64,000 bases of DNA from assembly GCF_001420995.1 (NCBI RefSeq), contig NZ_CP012184.1:4944501-5008500 (forward strand). The letters run 5' to 3'. The notes below the pieces were generated by a model that was not told the origin of the DNA, did no database searches, and was given only the letters and a program-made list of their open reading frames with translations. This document shows positions 40,514 to 48,718 of the stretch, one piece after another. The translations under genes were made by a program, and so were the position numbers. This stretch comes from Pseudonocardia sp. EC080619-01 (lineage in GTDB: Bacteria > Actinomycetota > Actinomycetes > Mycobacteriales > Pseudonocardiaceae). Each line of letters opens with the position of its first letter. Positions within the stretch are counted from its first letter, which is position 1.

Positions 40514-41605
40514 TCAGGCCGGGACCGCGGTCGTCACGCCCATCTTCTGCAGCTCCGGGACCACCTTCTCGCCGAAGAGCCTCAGGCTGGCCCGCACCTT
40601 GTCGAAGGGCAACCCGGCGAACGACGGCGCCACGTTCGGCTGGTGGTCGCCGAACAGCTCGACCCGGCGGCGGTACTTCTCGACGATCTGCTCGGGGGTG
40701 CCCCAGATCTGGGTGTCGGCGTAGCCCGAGGCGGCGGCCTCCATCCCGGCCTCGCGGATCATGTCGGCACCCACCTGGTAGGCCTCGTAGCCCTTGGTCT
40801 CCCGCCAGTGCTTCCCGGCGAAGTCGTAGTGCTTGACCACCGACAGGAAGTAGCGCGACAGGTACTCGCGGGCGGTCCGCTCGGCGACCTTCGGGTCCTC
40901 GTGGCAGTAGATGAAGTCCTGGGTGAGCACCGGGCCCGGCTCGGTGCCGTGCTCGCTGCGGTAGCACTCGCGGTAGCGCTCGATGGCCGGGACGTGCTGC
41001 TCGGCCGGGTACTGCATGAAGGTCATCATCCGGGCGCCGACCTTGGCCACCGCGGGCACCGAGTCCGGGGACATCGCGACGCCGTACAGCCGGTCCGACC
41101 AGTCCCGGCCCGCCTCGGGTGCGGGGCGGACGTCGACCCGGGGCTGGCGGTAGAACGGGCCGTCGTTCTCGACGTAGCCGTTCCGCAGCCCGGCCAGGAT
41201 CAGCGGTGCCGCCTCGTCGAACCGGCCGCGGGACTCGTTCATGTCCTGGCGGAAGCCCTCGTACTCCATCTTCGCCAGGCCCCGGCCCATACCGAAGATC
41301 GCCCGGCCACCGGAGAGGATGTCGAGCATCGTGACCTTCTCGACGACCCGCAGCGGGTCGTTCCACGGCAGGATCACCGCCCCGGTGCCCAGCTTGATCC
41401 GGCTCGTCCGGGCGGCCAGGTAGGTCATCAGCTGCAGGTTGTCCGGGCACATCGAGTAGTCGTCGAAGTGGTGCTCGGCCGCCCACACGGAGTCGAAGCC
41501 GAGCTCCTCGGCGAGTACTCCGAGCTCCGTCTCCTGGCGGAACATCTCCGCGTCGCTGAGGTCCTCGTGCCAGTTCTGGAAGACAAGCAGGACACCGACA
41601 TCCAT
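40514..41605 (-). CDS. LLM-class flavin-dependent oxidoreductase
   Basis: 363 residues. Luciferase-like features: LGFDSVWAAEHHFDDYSMCPDNL, GTGAVILPWNDPLRVVEKV, DILSGGRAIFGMGRGLAKMEYEGF. It differs from the LLM at 35184, and neither looks like a recent duplicate. It likely oxidises a substrate with reduced FMN (or F420). First gene of an operon with a TetR and an NTF2-like protein; a palindromic operator lies 41 bp upstream of its start. Confidence 0.88.
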   Translation of the reverse strand: MDVGVLLVFQNWHEDLSDAEMFRQETELGVLAEELGFDSVWAAEHHFDDYSMCPDNLQLMTYLAARTSRIKLGTGAVILPWNDPLRVVEKVTMLDILSGGRAIFGMGRGLAKMEYEGFRQDMNESRGRFDEAAPLILAGLRNGYVENDGPFYRQPRVDVRPAPEAGRDWSDRLYGVAMSPDSVPAVAKVGARMMTFMQYPAEQHVPAIERYRECYRSEHGTEPGPVLTQDFIYCHEDPKVAERTAREYLSRYFLSVVKHYDFAGKHWRETKGYEAYQVGADMIREAGMEAAASGYADTQIWGTPEQIVEKYRRRVELFGDHQPNVAPSFAGLPFDKVRASLRLFGEKVVPELQKMGVTTAVPA

Positions 41606-41645
41606 GGCGGTTCGCCTCTCTCGAAGGGGTCTCGGGACGGGGTTG

Positions 41646-41661
41646 CCTAACGAACGTTAGG
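41646..41661. promoter_or_regulatory. TetR-type palindromic operator candidate
   Basis: CCTAACG-aa-CGTTAGG is a perfect 7-2-7 inverted repeat between the LLM start (41605) and the divergent PucR start (41723), so it could regulate both directions. Symmetric TAAC/GTTA half-sites are common for TetR regulators of acyl-CoA metabolism. Confidence 0.6.
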
Positions 41662-41722
41662 GCTGCGATGGTAGTGCGGTGGATCACAGCGGGTCAAGGC
41701 AGCGACGGAGGTGACGGGGACC

Positions 41723-43027
41723 ATGGCAACCCCTCTCGGGACCGGGCCGCCGCCCGTCCGCAGGCCCGGTCCGGTCCTCGTCCCCGAACCGTCCGATCCG
41801 CTCCCCCGGCTGCTCGCCGGGTTGTCGGCGGCGGTGCTGTCCGGTGTGGACGACGAGCGGCTCGTCGACCGGGTGTCCGGCCTGCTCGGTCTCCCCGTGA
41901 CGCTGCGGCGCCCCGATCTGCGGGTGCGCACCTGGGCGGCGCCCGCCGCCTTCCGGCTCGACGCCCCGCCCGCCCTGCCCTCCTCGGTGCTCGGGACACC
42001 GGGGGTGTCCCGGCTCGGTCCCGGGTGGCCGTCGGTGGTGCTGCCGCCGGATCCGGTGCACGGCCCGGCCCGCCGGCACCTGCTGGCGGTGCTCGTCGCG
42101 GAGGGCGCGGTCGCCGGGTATCTCGACGTCGGTGAGCTCGGCCGGGCGCTGCGGCCGTCCGACGCGCAGGTCGCCGAGCAGGCCGCCGCGCTCCTCTCTG
42201 TCCGGCTCGCGGGCGAGGCCCGCACCGAGCGGGCGATCGCCCGCAACCGCGACGACGTGCTCGCGGACCTGCTCCGCGGCACCCGGCCCGAGCCGGACCT
42301 GCGCCGGCTCGCCGGGCAGGTGGGGCTGGACCTGGACACCGGCCACGTCCTGCTGCGCTTCCCGGTGGCACCCGGGCGGTCCGCGTCCGGGAGCCGCGAC
42401 GCCGTCGTCGCCGCGGCGGGGGCCGCGCTCGGGGCCGCGCCGCCGGTGCTCGTCGAGCCGGACGCCGTCGTCGGGCTGGTGGCGCTGTCGCCCGACCCGT
42501 CGCCGGGCGAGTTCCGGTCGCTGCACCGGAGCCTGCGCGAGGGGCTCGACGCCGTCGCGGCGGCGACATGGGTCCGGCGGGTCGTCGTGTCCGGCGCGGT
42601 CCGCGAGATCGGCGGCTTCCCGGCTGCCCTGGCCGAGACCCGCGAGGTCGACGGGATCGCCGGCGCGCTCGGCGGCGCCGCGGACGTCGTCGCGGTGACC
42701 GAGCTCAGCACCCTGCGCCTGGTCGTCAACGCGGACCGGGCCGGGGTCGCGGTCCGCTTCGCCGAGCAGTACCTGGGCCCCCTGCGGCGCAACGACGAGT
42801 CCTCCGGCGGCGACCTCGTCGAGACGCTGCGCCGCTACCTGGCCGCCGGGGCGCAGGTCCGGGCGGCCGCCAAGGAGCTCGGCGTGCACGAGAACACCGT
42901 GCGGTACCGGCTGGGCCGGATCGAGCACCTCACCGGCCTGGACACCCGTCGCTTCGACGCGTTGCTCGCCGCCCAGCTGGCGTTCCAGGTCGACGGCCTG
43001 GCCACCGCGGGCCTCGGCGTCCCGTGA
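41723..43027 (+). CDS. PucR/CdaR-like transcriptional regulator
   Basis: 434 residues from ATG 41723; an in-frame GTG at 41711 overlaps the GGAGG and is less likely. The N-terminal two thirds are a GAF-like and GGDEF-like sensory region without clear motifs. The C-terminal HTH_30 domain is clear: VETLRRYLAAGAQVRAAAKELGVHENTVRYRLGRIEHLTG (in parts: AAKELGVHENTVRYRLGRI). Such regulators activate purine, sugar-acid or aromatic catabolic genes. It lies 120 bp upstream of the SDR-ACAD pair on the same strand and probably controls it. Confidence 0.86.
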   Translation: MATPLGTGPPPVRRPGPVLVPEPSDPLPRLLAGLSAAVLSGVDDERLVDRVSGLLGLPVTLRRPDLRVRTWAAPAAFRLDAPPALPSSVLGTPGVSRLGPGWPSVVLPPDPVHGPARRHLLAVLVAEGAVAGYLDVGELGRALRPSDAQVAEQAAALLSVRLAGEARTERAIARNRDDVLADLLRGTRPEPDLRRLAGQVGLDLDTGHVLLRFPVAPGRSASGSRDAVVAAAGAALGAAPPVLVEPDAVVGLVALSPDPSPGEFRSLHRSLREGLDAVAAATWVRRVVVSGAVREIGGFPAALAETREVDGIAGALGGAADVVAVTELSTLRLVVNADRAGVAVRFAEQYLGPLRRNDESSGGDLVETLRRYLAAGAQVRAAAKELGVHENTVRYRLGRIEHLTGLDTRRFDALLAAQLAFQVDGLATAGLGVP

Positions 43028-43147
43028 GCCGCTGGAGACCTCGACAACGCCCGCATCCGCGTCCCGTTGTCCGCACCCGGCGCCGTTCCTAGTGTCCCGG
43101 CCCGGCCCATCCGCCCCATCGCCCCGCACCCACCGGAGGACACCGCC

Positions 43148-43912
43148 ATGACCGTCGAGGACACGCTGCAGGACCGGGTCGCGATCGTGACCGGCGCGGC
43201 ACAGGGCATCGGCCGCGCCACGGCGCTGCGGCTCGCCGCCGAGGGCGCGGTCGTCGCCTGCGCCGACATCCAGGACTGCGCCGGGACCGTGGCGCTCGCG
43301 GAGAAGGAGGGCGGCCGGGCGGTCGCGGTGGAGCTGGACGTGCGCCGGGCCGCGGACTGGGAGGGCGCGGTCGCCGGGCTGGTCGCCGAGCACGGCCGGA
43401 TCGACCTGCTCGCCAACGTCGCGGGCGTGGTGAACCTGCTCAGCCCGGACACCGTCGTCGGGCTCACCGAGGACGCTTGGGACGTCGTGATCGACACCGA
43501 CCTCAAGGGCGTCTGGCTCGGGATGCGGGCGGTGATCCCCGCGATGGTCGACGCCGGTGGGGGCCGGATCGTCAACATCGCCTCCATGGCGGCGCTGCGC
43601 GGGCTACCGAACCTGGCCTCGTACTCCGCAGCCAAGGGCGGGGTGGTCGGCCTGACCCAGCAGGCCGCGTTCGAGTACGCCGACCAGGGCGTGCTGGTCA
43701 ACGCCATCGCACCGGGGACGATCGACACCCCGATCCTGGCCGGGATCACCGACGAGATGCGCGCGGCGAACGCCGACGCCCACCTCGTGCGCAGGCTCGG
43801 CCGCCCGGACGAGATCGCCGCGATGGTGGCGTACCTGTTCCGCGAGGGCTCCTTCCAGACCGGCATCACGTTCCCGGTGGACGGCGGCTGGGCGGCCAAG
43901 GGTAACTTCTGA
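43148..43912 (+). CDS. SDR family oxidoreductase
   Basis: 254 residues from ATG 43148 (GGAGG upstream); an upstream ATG has no ribosome site. Classical SDR: VTGAAQGIG (14-22), NVAG, catalytic S146 (NIASMAAL), Y159 and K163 (YSAAK), and PGTIDTP. NAD preference is suggested by D40 (ACADIQD) at the end of strand 2. The stop shares one base with the acyl-CoA dehydrogenase start (TGATG), so the two are translationally coupled; a hydroxyacyl-CoA or alcohol dehydrogenase role is likely. Confidence 0.9.
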   Translation: MTVEDTLQDRVAIVTGAAQGIGRATALRLAAEGAVVACADIQDCAGTVALAEKEGGRAVAVELDVRRAADWEGAVAGLVAEHGRIDLLANVAGVVNLLSPDTVVGLTEDAWDVVIDTDLKGVWLGMRAVIPAMVDAGGGRIVNIASMAALRGLPNLASYSAAKGGVVGLTQQAAFEYADQGVLVNAIAPGTIDTPILAGITDEMRAANADAHLVRRLGRPDEIAAMVAYLFREGSFQTGITFPVDGGWAAKGNF

Positions 43913-45207
43913 TGTGGGACTTCTCGACCGACCCCGACTACCAGGCGACGCTCGACTGGGTCGACGCCTTCGTGCGCGACGAGATCGAGCCGCTCGACCT
44001 CGTCCTGGGCGACCCCTACGACAAGACCGACGCCACGGCACGACGACTGGTGCGCCCGCTGCAGCAACAGGTCCGTGAGCGCGGGCTCTGGGCCGCCCAC
44101 CTGGGCCCCGAGCTCGGCGGGCAGGGCTACGGCCAGGTCCGGCTGGCGCTGCTCAACGAGCTGCTCGGCCGGTCCCGGTGGGCGCCGACGGTCTTCGGCT
44201 GCCAGGCGCCGGACTCGGGCAACGCCGAGATCCTCGCCCGGTTCGGCACGCCCGCGCAGAAGGAGCGCTACCTGCAGCCGCTCCTCGACGGCGAGATCTC
44301 GTCCTGCTACTCGATGACCGAGCCGCACGCCGGGGCCGACCCGACGCTGTTCACCACACGCGCCGTCCGCGACGGCGACGACTGGGTGATCGACGGCGAG
44401 AAGTGGTTCTCCTCGAACGCCCGGCACGCCGCGTTCGTGATCGTGATGGCGGTGACCGACCCGGACGCCGCACCGCACGACTCGATGTCGATGCTCATCG
44501 TGCCGCGGGAGACCCCGGGCCTGGAGATCGTGCGGGACGCGGGCGTCGGCACCGAGTCACCCGAGCACTCCAGCCACGCCTACCTGCGCTACTCGGGCGT
44601 GCGCGTCCCGGCGGATCACCTGCTCGGGGAACGCGGGCGCGCGTTCGCGATCGCCCAGACCCGGCTCGGCGGCGGGCGCATCCACCACGGGATGCGCACG
44701 ATCGCCCAGATGCGGCGGGCGTTCGACCTGATGCGGGAACGGGCGGTCTCCCGTACCACCCGGCACGGGCGGCTCGCCGACCTGCCGTCCACCCAGGACG
44801 CGGTCGCGGAGAGCTGGATCGACCTGGAGCAGTTCCGGCTCCTGCTGCTGCGCACGGCGTGGCTGATCGACCGGCACCAGGACTACCGGGCGGTCCGCGC
44901 GGACATCGCCGCGGTGAAGGTGGCGATGCCGCGGGTCTACCACGACGTCGTGCAGCGCGCGATGCACCTGCACGGTGCGCTCGGCATCTCCAACGAGATG
45001 CCGTTCGCCGCGATGATGGTCGACGCCCAGGTCATGGCGATCGCCGACGGCCCGACCGAGGTGCACCGCCGGACGCTCGCCCGCGGGCTGCTCCGTGACG
45101 TCGAGCCGGGGGAGCCGCTGTTCGGCTCGGGGCACCTGCCGACCCGCACCGAGGCGGCCCGGGCGCACGTCGCCGCCCGGCTCGAGCACGAGGTCGCGAA
45201 CGCGTGA
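43912..45207 (+). CDS. Acyl-CoA dehydrogenase, ACAD10/11-like
   Basis: 431 residues. FAD-binding motif YSMTEPHAGADPTLF and KWFSSNARHA; the C-terminal RAMHLHGALGISNEMPFAAM and IADGPTEVHRRTLARGLL are typical of the ACAD10/11/FadE-like branch. It would normally desaturate acyl-CoAs; ACAD11-type members instead help isomerise 4-hydroxyacyl-CoAs through 4-phosphoacyl-CoA. An ACAD10/11-type kinase lies 9 kb upstream. Coupled with the SDR and likely controlled by the PucR protein. Confidence 0.9.
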   Translation: MWDFSTDPDYQATLDWVDAFVRDEIEPLDLVLGDPYDKTDATARRLVRPLQQQVRERGLWAAHLGPELGGQGYGQVRLALLNELLGRSRWAPTVFGCQAPDSGNAEILARFGTPAQKERYLQPLLDGEISSCYSMTEPHAGADPTLFTTRAVRDGDDWVIDGEKWFSSNARHAAFVIVMAVTDPDAAPHDSMSMLIVPRETPGLEIVRDAGVGTESPEHSSHAYLRYSGVRVPADHLLGERGRAFAIAQTRLGGGRIHHGMRTIAQMRRAFDLMRERAVSRTTRHGRLADLPSTQDAVAESWIDLEQFRLLLLRTAWLIDRHQDYRAVRADIAAVKVAMPRVYHDVVQRAMHLHGALGISNEMPFAAMMVDAQVMAIADGPTEVHRRTLARGLLRDVEPGEPLFGSGHLPTRTEAARAHVAARLEHEVANA

Positions 45208-45223
45208 GGTGCGCCCGGGGCCG

Positions 45224-45733
45224 CTAGCGGGTGGCGTCGCGGTGCAGGCCGAGCAGGTGGACGTAGGCGGCCGCCGACAGCGGGATCGAGTCCCGCTCCT
45301 GCTCGGTCAGCTCGCGGCGCACCTTCCCCGGCACCCCCGCGACCAGCGACCCGGGCGGCACGACCGTGCCTTGGGTGAGCACCGCCCCGGCCGCGATCAG
45401 CGACCCGGCGCCGACCTCGACGCCGTTCATGAGGACCGCGCCCATCCCGACCAGCACGTCGTCGCCGACCGTGCAGCCGTGGACGACCGCGCGGTGGCCG
45501 ACGGTGACGCCGTCGCCGATCGTCGCGGGGAAGCCGGGATCGGCGTGGACGACGCAGCCGTCCTGCAGGTTGGACCGGGTGCCGATGCGGATCGGGGCGA
45601 CGTCGGCCCGGACGACGGTGGTGTACCAGACGCCGGACTCCGCGCCGACCGTCACGTCGCCGGCGAGGACGGCGCCGGGGGCCACCCAGGCGTCGGGGTG
45701 GACATCGGGGGAGTGGCCGTCGATCTGGATCAC
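45224..45733 (-). CDS. Gamma-class carbonic anhydrase family protein
   Basis: 169 residues, a left-handed beta-helix of hexapeptide repeats (VAPGAVLAGDVTVGAESG). The three zinc histidines are H63 (VVHADPG), H80 (VGHRAV) and H85 (VVHGC), in the usual positions. YrdA/PaaY-like members bind zinc but often show no carbonic anhydrase activity; PaaY acts as a thioesterase. The start has GGAGAG upstream. It lies 35 bp after the macro-domain gene on the same strand. Confidence 0.88.
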   Translation of the reverse strand: MIQIDGHSPDVHPDAWVAPGAVLAGDVTVGAESGVWYTTVVRADVAPIRIGTRSNLQDGCVVHADPGFPATIGDGVTVGHRAVVHGCTVGDDVLVGMGAVLMNGVEVGAGSLIAAGAVLTQGTVVPPGSLVAGVPGKVRRELTEQERDSIPLSAAAYVHLLGLHRDATR

Positions 45734-45767
45734 GGGAGCTCTCCGGGTGGGGTCGGGGACGGGGTTC

Positions 45768-46283
45768 TCAGGTACCGGCGGCGACCCGGAAGGCCTGCAG
45801 CACGTCGTCGCCGAACAGGACGAAGCGCACCTGCCGGACCGAGGTCGGGGTGTCCCGCGCGGTGGCGACCGCGATCCGTGCGGCGTCGTCGATCGGCCAG
45901 CCGTAGACGCCGGCCGACACCGCGGGAAACGCGACGGTGCCGGCGCCGAGCTCGTCGGCGACCCGCAGCGACTCGCGGTAGGCGCTCGCGAGCAGGTGGG
46001 AGCGGTCCTCGGACGTCGCGTACACCGGCCCGACGGTGTGGATCACCCATCGTGCCGGGAGGTCGCCCGCGGTGGTGGCGACGGCGCGGCCGGTCGGCAG
46101 GCCGTCGGGCCAGGTGTCGGCGCGCAGCCTGCGGCACTCGGCGAGGATCGCCGGGCCGCCACGGCGGTGGATGGCGCCGTCGACCCCGCCGCCGCCGAGC
46201 AGCGACGAGTTGGCCGCGTTGACCACGGCGTCCACCACGGTCTCGGTGATGTCCCCGCGCTCGGTCACGATCTCGGGGCTCAT
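45768..46283 (-). CDS. Macro-domain protein, O-acetyl-ADP-ribose deacetylase-like
   Basis: 171 residues. The signature VDAVVNAANSSLLGGGGVDGAIHRRGG and the later AVSAGVYGWPIDDA belong to the MacroD/YmdB branch, which removes acetyl or ADP-ribosyl groups from O-acetyl-ADP-ribose or modified proteins. ATG 46283 overlaps the stop of the folate gene (ATGA), so they are co-translated. No sirtuin or ART gene is nearby. Confidence 0.9.
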   Translation of the reverse strand: MSPEIVTERGDITETVVDAVVNAANSSLLGGGGVDGAIHRRGGPAILAECRRLRADTWPDGLPTGRAVATTAGDLPARWVIHTVGPVYATSEDRSHLLASAYRESLRVADELGAGTVAFPAVSAGVYGWPIDDAARIAVATARDTPTSVRQVRFVLFGDDVLQAFRVAAGT

Positions 46284-47053
46284 CGGCCCGCCTCCGTCCG
46301 GAGCCGTCCCAGCAGCGGGATGGCGTCGATCTTCTCGTCGGTCAGGGACTCCCAGACGATGCCGCCGTCCGGCCGGGTGCGCCGGTGCTCCCGGCAGTCG
46401 ATCACACGGTCCGGGGTGACGACCAGGTCGACCGGGGCGTCGTGCGAGGCCCACGGGACGACGCCCGCATCGCGCAGCTGCAGCTCGTGCACGGTCGTGA
46501 CGACCAGGGTGTCGTCGGAGACGAGCCCGGCCTCGCGGGCGAGCGCGAACTCCAGGTCGGCGAAACCGCCGCCCTTCCCGAGCCGGGCACCGTCGGCGCC
46601 GACGGCGACGCAGCCGGTCACCACGAGATCCACGGGTTCCAGCTCGTCGACGGCGACCCGGCGGGCCGAGCGGGTGGCGTTCGTGATCGACACCGCGCGG
46701 CGCGGCGGGTCCGCGAGGTGGTCGGGATCGAGCAGGAAGAACGGATCGTCCTCGGCGAGCCGCGGGACGGCCATGTACACCGTCTTGCCGTCCTCCAGGG
46801 CGTACTGCCGCACCGGCAGCTGCGCGGAGTCCGGGTTGGACTTGACCGTGCGGGCCGCCCGCCAGACGTCCAGCTCCCGCAGCCGCCGGGCCGCGGCCTC
46901 GGCGCCCACGAAGTTCGAGATCCGGTTGCGGGCGCCGGGGAACCGCGACGCCTTCTGCTCGGTGAGCGCGGTCCAGACCTCGTCGCGCAGGGCCGCCTTG
47001 CGCTCGAGCGTCTCCGGGTCGCCCCCGGCGTCGTGGTCGTGGCGGCGGCTCAT
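46280..47053 (-). CDS. 5-formyltetrahydrofolate cyclo-ligase-like protein
   Basis: 257 residues from ATG 47053. The sequence has the 5-FCL/MTHFS fold: RNRISNFVGAEAAARRLREL, VDLVVTGCVAVGADGARLGKGGGFADLEFALA, and VTTVHELQL. It resembles the longer MTHFSD-like branch rather than the 180-residue enzyme that converts 5-formyl-THF to 5,10-methenyl-THF with ATP, so the activity is probable, not sure. A CAGAGT hexamer 7 nt before the ATG may be a leaderless -10. It shares an ATGA overlap with the macro-domain gene. Confidence 0.8.
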   Translation of the reverse strand: MSRRHDHDAGGDPETLERKAALRDEVWTALTEQKASRFPGARNRISNFVGAEAAARRLRELDVWRAARTVKSNPDSAQLPVRQYALEDGKTVYMAVPRLAEDDPFFLLDPDHLADPPRRAVSITNATRSARRVAVDELEPVDLVVTGCVAVGADGARLGKGGGFADLEFALAREAGLVSDDTLVVTTVHELQLRDAGVVPWASHDAPVDLVVTPDRVIDCREHRRTRPDGGIVWESLTDEKIDAIPLLGRLRTEAGR

Positions 47054-47073
47054 GCCGGCGACTCTGCCACGGC

Positions 47074-47328
47074 TCAGTGCTCGCGCAGCGCCCGGATCAG
47101 CTCGTCCTTGCTCATGTCGGACCGGCCCTCGACACCGACCCGCTGGGCACGCTCGTAGAGCTGGTCGACGGTCATGTCCTCGTAGTCGCCGGACCCGCCG
47201 CCGCGCGCGCCGATCTCGTCCCGCCCCTCGGCGGCGGCCGCGTTGGCGATCCGGGCGGACTTCTCCTTCGAGTTGCCCTCCTCGCGGAGGCGCTCGTACA
47301 TCTCGTCGTCCTTGATGCTGTCGGGCAT
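47074..47328 (-). CDS. Small charged protein with Rho-N/SAP-like C-terminal motif
   Basis: 84 residues from ATG 47328 (an upstream start would add low-quality sequence). MPDSIKDDEMYERLREEGNS and KEKSARIANAAA form an N-terminal helical part also found in small stress-related actinobacterial proteins. The end, MTVDQLYERAQRVGVEGRSDMSKDELIRALR (in parts: VDQLYERAQRVGVEGRS), resembles the Rho termination-factor N-terminal/SAP helix-extended-loop-helix that binds nucleic acids. Exact function unknown; possibly DNA or RNA binding. Confidence 0.8.
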   Translation of the reverse strand: MPDSIKDDEMYERLREEGNSKEKSARIANAAAAEGRDEIGARGGGSGDYEDMTVDQLYERAQRVGVEGRSDMSKDELIRALREH

Positions 47329-47523
47329 GCCGGAGGGGTACCCGGCGGGTGGCAGCCCAACCGGCGGCCGGGCCGACCGCACCCCCCGGTGGCGGCCGGC
47401 CCGGTTCCCGCGTTCTTGCAGGGACGTTCGACCGCCCCGGACCGGGCCCGGTGTGCGGGCCCGGCTCGCGGCCGGGGCCCCCCCTGCTCACCCGTCACCG
47501 GGTCCGGTCCGCAGCGGTCGATT

Positions 47524-47557
47524 GCCAGCGAATTTCTGTGCACATGAATATGCTGGC
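47524..47557. promoter_or_regulatory. Long near-palindrome upstream of the XRE-ImmA triad
   Basis: Perfectly complementary ends GCCAGC (47524-47529) and GCTGGC (47552-47557) flank a perfect central TGTGCACA (47537-47544), with 7-bp AT-rich arms each side. It is the most AT-rich stretch of the neighbourhood and lies 66 bp before GTG 47623, so it probably combines promoter and operator. The rest of 47329-47622 shows no gene. Confidence 0.5.
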
Positions 47558-47622
47558 GTTGTAGGGTGAATGTCAACTCCGTTCCGGGCACATCCCGGAA
47601 CCGCCGATCGAGGGAGGACCGC

Positions 47623-48105
47623 GTGACCGGACCCGGGGAGCCGGACGGCGCCGACCACCCGGCCGCACCGACGCTCGGGGAGCGCCTGGCGCGGCTGCGG
47701 ACGACCGTGCACCCGGCTGACCGCGGGCCCTACACGCTCGAGGAGGTCTCGGAGGGCATCCGGCTGCGGGGCGAGCCGATCTCCCCGGCCTACCTGCACC
47801 AGCTCGAGACCGGCAGGCGCCCCAACCCGTCGCTGCAGAAGCTCGAGGCGATCGTCGGGTTCTACGGCGTGACGCTCGCCTACCTGTTCAACGACGGGGT
47901 GGCCGCCGAGATCGACGAGGAGATCGCGCTGCTGCAGGCGATCCGCGACCAGGGGGTCAAGGACATCGCCATGCGCGCACTCGATCTCGACCCGGAGTAC
48001 CGCCGGTCGCTGGCGCGGATCATCCAGGAGATGGGCGACCTGCAGCAGCGCAGCGGTTCCACCGGCCGCCGCCGTCGTCGCGGTGCCGACGGACCGTCCG
48101 GATGA
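47623..48105 (+). CDS. XRE-family DNA-binding regulator
   Basis: 160 residues from GTG 47623 with AGGGAGG directly upstream. The helix-turn-helix lies at about residues 18-90 (LGERLARLRTTVHP, YTLEEVSEGIRLRG, ISPAYLHQLETGRRPNPSLQKLEAIVGFYGV, given in parts). A helical middle (EIDEEIALLQAIRDQGVKDIAMRAL) follows, then a basic RRRRR tail. It precedes an ImmA/IrrE-type protease, so by analogy with ImmR/ImmA and DdrO/IrrE it may be a repressor destroyed by that protease. Confidence 0.85.
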   Translation: MTGPGEPDGADHPAAPTLGERLARLRTTVHPADRGPYTLEEVSEGIRLRGEPISPAYLHQLETGRRPNPSLQKLEAIVGFYGVTLAYLFNDGVAAEIDEEIALLQAIRDQGVKDIAMRALDLDPEYRRSLARIIQEMGDLQQRSGSTGRRRRRGADGPSG

Positions 48106-48188
48106 GACCATTCCTCCCGACCGGGGAGGTTCCGGGCCACGGCCCGCACTGCACGCGACTCGCCGCACGGCAGGCAGGGGGGAGGACC

Positions 48189-48713
48189 GTGCGCTACTCG
48201 ACGCTGCACCGTCGCTGCGCCGCCCTCGTACACCGGCTCGACCGCGACATCGGCGGCATCCCGCGTCCGTTCGACCTGGACGAGCTGCTGGACCGGATCG
48301 AGCGCCACCGGGAGCGGCCGATCGACCTGCACGCCACCCGGATCTCGGGTGGACCGTGCGGGCTGTGGCTGCGCCGCGACGACGCCGACGTCATCGTCTA
48401 CCCGGAGAACACCAGCACCGTCCACCAGACGCACATCGTCCTGCACGAGATCGGGCACATGGTGTGCGAGCACCGGGGCGCCTGCGCTCTCGACCTCGGG
48501 TCGGTCGGCGGTCTCGTCTCCCCCGAGCGGGCCCTGCTGGCCGAGCACATGCTCGCCCGCTCGACCTACGGCACGGACGACGAGCAGGAGGCGGAGATGG
48601 TGGGCACCCTGATCCGGCTCGCCGCGGAGACGCCGTCCGCCGAGCTGGTCGACGGCCGGGTCGGCGGTGACGAGTCCGGTCTCTACCGGCGCATCGCCGA
48701 CCTCTTCGGCTGA
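48189..48713 (+). CDS. ImmA/IrrE-family zinc metalloprotease-like protein
   Basis: 174 residues from GTG 48189, which has a strong GGGGGGAGG just upstream; ATG 48102 overlapping the XRE stop (ATGA) is an alternative giving 203 residues. The zinc motif HEIGH is at 86-90 (VLHEIGHMVCEH), and an EQEAEMVG helix (about 132-139) supplies a probable third ligand. IrrE/ImmA proteases cleave XRE-type repressors to switch on stress or mobile-element genes. Here it sits between an XRE gene and a seven-TM protein gene that starts 6 bp after its stop. Confidence 0.83.
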   Translation: MRYSTLHRRCAALVHRLDRDIGGIPRPFDLDELLDRIERHRERPIDLHATRISGGPCGLWLRRDDADVIVYPENTSTVHQTHIVLHEIGHMVCEHRGACALDLGSVGGLVSPERALLAEHMLARSTYGTDDEQEAEMVGTLIRLAAETPSAELVDGRVGGDESGLYRRIADLFG

Positions 48714-48718
48714 CGGCG

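Noticed and set aside
31872..45207. Secondary-metabolite biosynthetic cluster (P450, SDRs, flavin monooxygenases)
   Set aside because: No PKS, NRPS, terpene synthase, RiPP precursor or resistance/export genes; CoA ligase, ACAD and regulators fit catabolism better.
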